NCBI RefSeq assembly: GCF_004210375.1
Contig: NC_134829.1
Location: forward strand, 26,862,034-26,926,033
Direction: 5' to 3'
From: Tachypleus tridentatus
Taxonomy: Eukaryota > Arthropoda > Merostomata > Xiphosura > Limulidae
Length of the DNA stretch: 64,000 nucleotides
Shown: positions 56,384 through 64,000 of the stretch, piece after piece
How the letters are laid out: every line of letters begins with the position of its first letter
Numbering within the stretch: position 1 is the first letter of the stretch
Made by a program: the position numbers and the translations under genes
The notes under the pieces: model-generated
Told to the model about the DNA's origin: nothing
Seen by the model: the letters and a program-made list of their open reading frames with translations, nothing else
Databases searched by the model: none

Positions 56384-58420
56384 TAGTTCTAGTTGCCGAA
56401 GTAAACACACAGACCTATCTGATTTTATCAGAAATTGCATCAAGAAACTGCAGGCATTTTCCAGACGCATTCTGCTATGTATGTGGCCAATTCATTAAGA
56501 CAAAAGCGAAAAAGTACTCTGTGGCAGCATCTGCTAAAACGTGTGAAGCCTACAAGGCATATTTCGGCATGCCTGTCGGTGATCAAGACAAACCCTGGGC
56601 ACCTCATTTTACCTTCGAGCACTGCAAAGAAACTCTAGGAGGTAAGACGGACAACTTTTGCTTGCTTGAATAGAAAGATTTTATATACAAATTTTAGACC
56701 TTTTTAAAATGTATCTTTTAATTTCCAATAGTACAGAAAAAATCATATAACATATTTTGCATGAACCTCTTACACATCAATTGTGGATGAAATAAATTTA
56801 TTCTTCATAATAATAATTTTATTTTGCTCTTTTTGCAAGATGGTACAGAGGGAAAAAAAAAGAGTCGTGAAGTTCGCTATTCCAAGAATTTGGTGTGCAC
56901 CTACTGACCACTCAAGCAGTTGCTACTTCTGCATGGTGAACCCTTTGAAACGTCGGGCTCACAAGAATGCATTTGCTATCATGTATCCGGACCTTCCATC
57001 ATCCATCGCCCCAATTCCACACTGTCCTAAGCTCCCTATATCCACTCCTCCAGGAAGAAAGCAGCCATCCTCAAAAGAGAGCACCCAATCAGAAGATGAC
57101 GTAGACGTTGAAGATCCAGGTTGCAATTTCAGAGGTGCAGCTGGTGAAACAAACCCAATCTGCCCCAACAAAAAAAGGGACCTCAATGACTTGATCAGAG
57201 ATCTTGGTCTAACAAAGTCGAATGCCGAGCTTTTGACATCTAGGCTCAAAGAATGAGATTTGTTAGATGAAAGTGTGCAAGTCGCAAGTCAGAAGAAGCG
57301 TCACCGACCTTTTCCAAGTTTCTTCACTCGTAAAGATGGGGTTTGCTTCTGCCACAATGTATCCGGTCTGTGCGAGGCAATTGGAATTGCCTGTAATTCG
57401 AAAGAGTGGCGACTCTTAATTGATAGCTCATCTAGAAGCTTCAAACTGTGCTGCTCCATAACGAGAATAAATATCCGTCTCTTCCCCTGGCTCATTCGGT
57501 GCACCTCAAAGAGGAATACAACTACAAGCCTTAAAGTATGATGAATATGGCTGGGAGGTTATCGGAGACTTCAAAATTGTGGCATTCCTAATGGATCTCC
57601 AAGAAGGCTTTACCAAGTTTTCCTGTTATCTTTGCCTTTGGGACAACAGGGACATCACAACGCACTACAACAGGAAGCACTGGCCACAACGGACTGAGTT
57701 TTCTCTGGGGAGGCACAATGTCAAGTGTGAGCCACTAATGGACCTCCAGAAGGTGTTGTTCCCACCACTTCACATAAAACTGGGTCTTATGAAAGAATTT
57801 GTTACAGCTCTTGATAAGGAGTCTGCAGCCTTTCAAGTACCTTCGAGACTTTTTCCCTAAGCTGTCTGAGGCAAAGGTCAAAGCTGGTGTCTTCGTTGAA
57901 CCACAAATAAAGAAGATCCCGGAGTGCACAGAATTCCCCAAGAAGCTCAGTTGGAATGAAAAAAAAAAAGCTTGGGGCAGCTTTGTCGCAATAGTTTGGG
58001 GCTTCTTGTGCAATAACAAAGCCGAAAATTATGTGCAACTGGTTGAGGCTTTGGTGAAGTACTACGACAAAATGAGCTGCAGGATGTCCCTGAAAGTCCA
58101 TATTCTTGACGCTCATCTTGATAAAATCAAGGAGAACATGGAGGGCTGATGCGTAAAAGTGATTTGCATTGCAGTCGCAAATCTCGAAAAACTACTCGCT
58201 TCTAAACATTTTTGTATAACTTTAGTATAAGTACATGTAAATCTTGATTCATATGTTGTTTTACTCAGACCTTATGTAAATGAAAATATGCAAATTTGAC
58301 CGTTTTTACATAGAAAATAGGTTAATTTCTAAATTTCATTTTCCAGGTCACAAAAGCAAAGTTTGAAGGGAATAATGACCATTTTCTGTAATTTTACAAC
58401 ATAAGCAATTAAGAAATAAT
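56380..58420 (+). pseudogene. Decayed copy of a multi-copy arthropod gene family of unknown function
   Basis: Starts at 56434, where the expected ATG reads ATT (ATT GCA TCA AGA). Reads ASRNCRHFPDAFCYVCGQFI, with C-x2-C, and GDQDKPWAPHFTFEHC to 56641. Intron GTAAGA...GCAAG (56642-56839). Then FAIPRIWCAPTDHSSSCYFC, an acidic/Pro-rich linker, DLNDLIRDLGLTKSNAELL, TGA at 57254-57256 in place of a likely Trp, EWRLLIDSSSRSFK, YDEYGWEVIGDFKIVAFLMD, CYLCLWDNRDITTHYNRKHW, LHIKLGLMKEFVTALDKESA and RMSLKVHILDAHLDKIKENM. An internal deletion then skips to SDLHCSRKSRKTTRF and TAA near 58204. Frameshifts lie in the A-run near 56860 and near 57450 and 57835. I recall similar proteins in many arthropod genomes; the function is unknown to me. 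Several long frames on both strands here are its pieces or shadows. Confidence 0.75.
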
Positions 58421-59317
58421 CATATTATCCAGGAACAAAATTTGTGTTACATTGTGTAATCAATAACGCACACCACCAATTCTTGAGCCAAGCTTTACCA
58501 AAGACAAGTTAAATTGACCGTCAGTGGCGAGAATATTTCTTGATAGGATTCAATAGGATTCAGTAATGACATGGAATTGGTTGTTAATGTTCGAATAATA
58601 CGTAGCATAAGTGTAGTAACAACGTAACTTCGTAACATTGTGTCAGAACATAGTCAGAATGTAATTTTACAATATACAGTACTATTGATTAGCAATAACA
58701 TAAGAATATTAGATTGCATACGAAGAGCAAAAGAAAAGTGAAGATGGTTGGATGTAACAAAAAGTGGACAATGACTTTTTTAACAATGGCTGTACTAAAG
58801 TCGTAAGTAAGGAACTTTATTAAGATTATAAAATTGTTCTATGAGAGAAAAAGAATTAATTAGGTCCAGCAAATGTTCATTTCATTTTTATTGTTACAGA
58901 TAATTAGAATAATTTTTCAAACAATTAAAAATTTATAAATATTAATAAGCAGGTACCCAGATTAACTAGTTTGCTAAAGCTGTTGAATTACAAAAAATAT
59001 TTATATAACTTAATAACATAACTCAAAATTGTTTGTTTTATTTTTAAGTAGTATAAAATAAACACGATCTACCACAGGATTTTACCTCTTTCAGTGGAGT
59101 CACCCAGGATTTAATAATGTCTCCACATATAAATAATAAAAAAATTAAAATTTCATTGCTCATAAATATATATAACATGTGCTAGTGACAGTACGGTAAG
59201 TGTTTGTGTACCACTTACATATTGGTTTTGTTTGTTTTAGTATAACTTCTATTTGTGTACCTGTGTGCTTTACCTTGTGATTTTGGTAAATTTCAAAATT
59301 TCTTGTATATATATTCT
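58421..59317. other. Intergenic, nothing recognised
   Basis: AT-rich. A weak SINE-body echo lies near 58470-58530 (CACACCACCAATTCTTGAGC, AGTTAAATTGACCGTCAG). Confidence 0.5.
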
Positions 59318-59546
59318 TATTATAACCATAAAATACTCAAGCCATAAACCAAAACACATTAACATGAATGTTTTTAAAAATACGCTGCACATTTTTATTA
59401 AAAAAGGGATCCTAGGATACAAGTTACAACGTGGGATTATTGTACACTAGGATCCCTTTTTTCTTAAAAAAATGTGCAACGTATTTTAAAATATTTCATG
59501 TTAATGTGTTTCGCTTTATGGCTTGAATATTTTAGGGTTATAATAC
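59318..59546. repeat. 229-bp imperfect palindrome
   Basis: Arms of about 100 bp around a 25-30-bp loop. The inner arm AAAAAAGGGATCCTAGGATA (left) faces CACTAGGATCCCTTTTTT (right); the outer arm TATTATAACCATAAAATACT faces AATATTTTAGGGTTATAATA. The arms differ by scattered substitutions and small indels. It resembles a foldback element, but no target duplication is obvious. Confidence 0.85.
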
Positions 59547-59697
59547 AATTAATCAGAGGTTGGGATTCAAGGTTTGTAACGCAATCCTTCCTCATGATTT
59601 TGTTTATTCATTTTTCTTCATTTAGATATGAATTATTTAATTTCACTATATATATATATTCTTATATATATACCTACATCGCATTGTTGTTATTGGC

Positions 59698-59913
59698 TCA
59701 TGTTGCCAACTTATTGTCATAACGGATAATGCCTGTGGTAATAGCATCCAAATCCATTGGGGATTTCCCATCTATCTTTAATTTTCCATGACGTCTTAGT
59801 AGACTGACATTGGTATTTGGATTTTGTCTCATTGATGAGATATCACCAACGCATTCGGATACTTTATAACAGGCGTTATCAATTATGATAATATGTTGAA
59901 AACCTGGACCCAT
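59698..59913 (-). CDS. Unassigned 71-codon ORF
   Basis: MGPGFQHIIIIDNACYKVSE ... VSLLRRHGKLKIDGKSPMDL with a rather protein-like composition, lying between a palindrome with TA repeats and a Tc1 tail. It could be a fragment of a transposon protein or an exon of a minus-strand gene. I recognise no family. A GTAAG motif is present on the opposite strand near 59918 but would not act on this strand. Confidence 0.3.
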   Translation of the reverse strand: MGPGFQHIIIIDNACYKVSECVGDISSMRQNPNTNVSLLRRHGKLKIDGKSPMDLDAITTGIIRYDNKLAT

Positions 59914-60522
59914 AGTGGTAAGGAGATATTTAATTCATTATTGCTTTATACTGCTGATTTAATTGCCTATTAACAATAAATGTAATCTATAGTTTGTAAG
60001 CTATTTATATATAGATATTGTGAAACAATGCCAAAAGTCAACTTCCTAATCTGAGGCCAAATCGGGTGTAAAAAATCTACACTCCTACGTACAATTGCAC
60101 AGTATGATGTCATATGTGAACAGTGTAAAGATCAGTTACTTGATGCTGAAATGATAACGAAAACTACACTCGAAAATAACAAAACTAACGCGAAATAAAT
60201 AATCAATATACAAAGTTAATTTAGGTGAATCGATATGGTTAATCTGTTCCTAATATTTTTTAATTTGAATTTATAATGTCTTTAAAATGCTTGGAACTAC
60301 ATGTAAGCTGCTTAAAAAGAAATATTGCATTAATCTGACTTCTAACTCAACCAGTTTAAACATTATTTAACATTTAAAGTATTCATTTTTTTCACTTTGT
60401 TTTTCATTTTTTGTGTGAATAGAAGACTTTTCTCTTTGAGCTTAGCGTGGTCTATTGTGATTTGCGTGTTGATCTATGCCTGCACGTGGTTACCAAAACA
60501 ATCTCGCTCCGCTCTTTAGGGG

Positions 60523-60995
60523 GTAAAATTCAATGACCCCAAGCATCCATCCAACCTACGTAGAAATTACTTGACTAAGAATAAAGCTGCTGGAGTCATT
60601 CAAAAGATGCAATAGCCTCCACAGAACTCCGATCTCAACCCAATTGAGCAGATCTGGGATTTGAAAGATCAAAACGTGACAAATTAAAAGTTGCTTCTAA
60701 AAACATTTTTGGGAGTATATTAGAAACATTTGGAGCAAAATCCCAAAAAACACTTTGATTTAAACTGTTTCAACAATGCCCGAAAAACTGACTGTCTGCG
60801 GTTATTAAAGCGAAAGGGGAACACACGCACAACATTAACTGTTTGTTGAATTCAAGCACTTCCACTGAGTTTTTCTTGTATTAAATATGAAAATTAATGA
60901 AATGTTGATGTTTCATCTGTGATTTACCTTCCATTGTTCTTTGAAATAGCCTGAAATCTAACTTTAGACTTTGTCCTAACATTTTTGCACAGTAC
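60523..60995 (+). mobile_element. 3' end of a Tc1-like transposon
   Basis: Broken frame reads HPSNLRRNYLTKNKAAGVIQ, then PPQNSDLNPIEQIWDLKDQ near 60625-60675, the W/Q-SPDLNPIE.LWD catalytic-end signature of Tc1 transposases (third acidic residue region). The right terminal repeat CCTAACATTTTTGCACAGTA ends near 60994. No left end is found in the window, so it is 5'-truncated. Confidence 0.75.
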
Positions 60996-62035
60996 CGTGA
61001 ATCGTCGTTTAACATCCAGTATGATGGATTTATCAAGCATAGATATTAAGATATTTTAGACTGTTAGTTATTATTTTATTCTAATTTTGTTGTGCATTCT
61101 CCCAAAATTGTCTTAATTTACTTAGTTTCTACTTATGTGTATATTAATTTAAACTCATCAATGCCTAAATTTGTAACTGGATGAGCATCGAAACTTAGAG
61201 CTGGGCATTTCATAACTTGTACATTGTAAAGTGCAAAGTATTATGACTATAGTTATTTTATAACATAGAAAGTGAACATACCTTTATTTAAATGTATTCA
61301 AACATACTTGGTTACTCAGAGTTAGGTGTGTTAAAGTTGGTGTGTCTCCTTAAATAAAACACATTATACAATGTAAAATAATTCAAGTTACTTTTCTGGT
61401 TCAAAATCGAAAGTGTAAGACTAACAAAAGCTACAATGAGGACTTTAATAACAAACGAGGCTTTCGCCAGTTCATCTTATATCTCTTGTAAATTAAATAG
61501 CTAAAAACAATCTTAAGTTACGTTAGAAAAGTTACCAGGAAGCACAGTTTAAATTATTGTGAAATCCAAATTCTACCTTAGAGTTCATCAAAAACAGATT
61601 TACTTACCTAACGATTTTGATGACATGCAGAGCAAATGATCAACTAAGATATTTCCATAGATAATATAAATTAAATATTATTGCAAATTAAAAAAATTGA
61701 CTGGGTTTAAGTGAATAAATAAATATACCGAGTACAATGTGTAAAACAAAATGAAAACATTGTTTATTTATCACTAAGACAAAAAACGAGATGTGTGCAC
61801 TTGCTTTCTGAACAGTGAACAATCATCTTTATCCGAACTTGTGAATTTATTAAATGTTATTTTTTACTCTCAAGAGAATTTCCCGTCAACCAACTCACTT
61901 GAGATTCAGTGTAGTGATGCTTAAATCTAACGATTATTACTTAATTATAAGTGCAGAGTTTACTCACTGCGACTAGCGTTAGCCACATGATCGATTATTC
62001 ACATTTAACTTAAGAGATACCATAACTTTAATGTA
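60996..62035. other. Intergenic, nothing recognised
   Basis: AT-rich, without long frames or repeat signatures. Confidence 0.5.
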
Positions 62036-62783
62036 TGCTACGTATTATACTTATTTCAGACGAGACTGCATTGCATTGTTACATATTACAATTTGAAACT
62101 GAGTGAAAATGAGTCAAACTGTAATTTAATTTCAAAAGTTAATTAAATATTAATACGTATAAAGTGTGTGGTATTTGTGAAGAAGATTGATACATACAGT
62201 CTCCTTTCTTAATACTAATACATTTTAATATACAAACAATAATATAATTTATAATAATGGTTTCTAGAAATAATTAGTTATATACAAAAGTTTTACAAAC
62301 GTACAAACATTATTGATTCTTCTATTTAACACAGAACTTCCTTGATATCCTATCGAAGGTTCACGATGACTGAATTAATTTTGAGTTTGTATTGGTACAA
62401 TTCACTTAACCGGAATCTAACTAGTTCTTCGGTGATTATGCGCGAGTTTTTCACAGCTGTGGTTGTATAATATAATGTCTTCGTAAAAATACTAACGTTC
62501 GATGTTAATCAGCTGAAGTTAAACGGTTTGTAATGTACGAAACCTATAAACGTTCCCGGTTAAATATTTGAAGTTTTCGATTAGCAAGTATTAATCAAAA
62601 TTATAGTTTTGAAAGTTTATAGCAGCCCAGCTGTAACAAACAAATAAATATACTGGCGTTTGGTGCTTTTCGTTAGTTACTTTTATAAGATTAAGGGATT
62701 CTAGAAATTTCAACTTGCAAAAATATACTGGCATTAACATACACATATACATCACTGATTCTTACACTCGAGGATTTTCTACA
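62036..62783 (-). mobile_element. LTR-like repeat, copy D (minus strand)
   Basis: On the minus strand it starts TGTAGAAAATCCTCGAGTGT + AAGAATC at 62783, has TATAAAAG near 62690, AACATCGAACGTTAGTATTT + TTACGAAGACATTA near 62490, and ends ATAATACGTAGCA at 62036; 748 bp. It is uninterrupted, so it is the cleanest template for defining the family. Confidence 0.6.
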
Positions 62784-63790
62784 ACTTTAGTAAATAGGGG
62801 TGAATTTCACAATATGGATTTAACATTATAAGTGACATGCATTTCTGAATATATAATTAACTGAAACAAACATCGATATTGAAATAGATATATTATAGTA
62901 AATCCGTCACAGATATCACCTGATTTATTATTAAAGGGCACTACAATCGACACTTTTGCCCAGAGTGCAACATCAAAGTAACACTTCCATGGGCGGAATA
63001 GGTCAAATCTCCAAACAGTTACAAAATAACGAAGGCTTTTAAAAAAATGAAGTTAAGGAGTTTCTGGATCACGTGCTTTGAGAAAAATGTAAATACTTGT
63101 AATAGGCGAATAAAACAATAAAGTAGATAGCGCATAGTATGCCTGCATATCAGATTAGTGCATTGTCCACCTAATCCAGTATATTTAATTTCAACTGTTG
63201 AAAACACTGTAATTGCCTCAAGGGGCGGTATGATATGACTTTAATTTTACCAAACTGAGTGTAGTTTGAAGGCAGTTGCTTGTCTTGAAGACAACCAGCT
63301 TAAGTGAAAAGAAATGCGAGATTACAATCCGTGAATTTTTTGTATTCAGTCATATATCTATGTATATTTACGTATACTTTTAAACACTAATTTCTTTGTT
63401 ATGAAGGTTTCTCTTTCAGTTTTATCAAGACTTCTTAGACCTACGTGTTTTTAGCACATCATGAATGGATTTGAGTAATTATATTTGTATATATTTGTTA
63501 GTTTTAAGCATTAATATTTGTGTTTTATGTATACTTGTACATCATTTCGTAATTTATTCCTCATCCGTTGATGAAATATAATTCCTTAGTGATTATACTA
63601 TAAAATACTTGTTTTTAAAAATGCTCAAAGAATAAGAGCAAAATGAACGTGTATGGGAAATATTTTAATAATTTCGTTTAATTTACCATAGTTTTGCTAT
63701 TCTTGTTACTTTTACAAAATCATCTTGTCAATAGCTCAAATTAAAGTTTACGTATCTAACATTAACAGCTAAGCCTGTAAACAATAAAAT
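62784..63790. other. Intergenic, possible upstream region of the exon at 63791
   Basis: No clear TATA/initiator pair was found. A 62-codon minus frame (63019-63207) has no recognisable features. Confidence 0.4.
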
Positions 63791-63890
63791 GGATGGAGAT
63801 TCTCGTGTAGTCAAGAAAACTGTTAAGCATCTTTTAAATGCAGGAACTTCTGCTCTTGCATTTTCTCCAGTTATTTCAAGGTTATATTTG
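63791..63890 (+). CDS. Possible first coding exon of an unidentified gene, continuing past the window
   Basis: ATG at 63791, in ATAAAATGGATGG, opens MDGDSRVVKKTVKHLLNAGT then SALAFSPVISRLYL. A strong donor, TATTT|GTAAGTAT, lies at 63890/63891. No obvious repeat overlaps it. The remaining 110 bp of the window contains no second exon. The short helical N-terminus is faintly like RNase P Rpp21/Rpr2-type starts, but that is a guess. Confidence 0.35.
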
Positions 63891-64000
63891 TAAGTATAAC
63901 TTTTTAAAACGCGCTTTATACATCATTATACTTGTTATGTTTTACAAGTATTTGCAAGTTGCACTTAATATGAAACTGAGTTTGAAACAAATAACAAAAG

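Noticed and set aside
56959-57504. 96- and 67-codon minus-strand frames
   Set aside because: Also antisense to the same decayed gene.
57735-58116. 94- and 104-codon minus-strand frames
   Set aside because: Antisense shadows of the decayed multi-copy gene, whose + strand reading carries the family text.

Overview
The window looks like AT-rich, intron- and repeat-laden nuclear DNA of an arthropod. I infer a chelicerate, most likely a horseshoe crab, because the commonest repeat (a tRNA-headed SINE of about 260 bp ending in a TTTGCGCGAAATT-type tail) resembles what I remember from Limulus and Tachypleus loci. This rests on memory, not a search. There is nothing prokaryotic here: no operons, CRISPR arrays or rRNA genes.

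One intact gene dominates. A plasma-membrane-type Na+/H+ exchanger (SLC9A family, closest by eye to the NHE2/NHE3/NHE5 or insect Nhe2 group) is encoded on the + strand in 12 coding exons between 10587 and 53251. All eleven introns have GT..AG ends, the phases agree at every junction, and the joined frame is 2679 nt (892 codons plus stop). The amiloride-site segment, the Asn-Asp pair, the [11 protein letters not shown] segment and the CHP-binding-like segment are all present.

Almost everything else is transposable-element sediment. Positions 1-10.2 kb hold SINEs, two hAT-type transposase remnants, a 31-bp tandem repeat and the terminal part of a probable Penelope-like element with a hammerhead-ribozyme-like core. 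Intron 1 (14.4 kb) holds an AAT microsatellite, Gypsy-type integrase and gag remnants, a mariner-type MITE inside the gag remnant, facing SINEs and an LTR-like repeat. Introns 2-7 hold a second MITE, SINEs and another LTR-like copy that took two SINE hits. Intron 8 (9.9 kb) is a nested stack: an LTR-like repeat split by a SINE, two head-to-tail Jockey-type LINE copies, a Penelope-like RT/endonuclease fragment inside the second copy, and a Penelope terminal fragment inside its RT region. Intron 9 has more SINEs, including a SINE inserted into a SINE.

Downstream of the exchanger, 56.2-58.4 kb holds a decayed copy of a multi-copy arthropod gene family whose function I do not know. It is preceded by an unusually long, in-register array of GAAnn/TTCnn units (a heat-shock-element array), a TATA box and an initiator at the right spacing. 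Further right are a 229-bp palindrome, an unassigned ORF, a Tc1-like transposase tail, a fourth LTR-like copy and, at 63791, a possible first coding exon of another gene that runs off the window.
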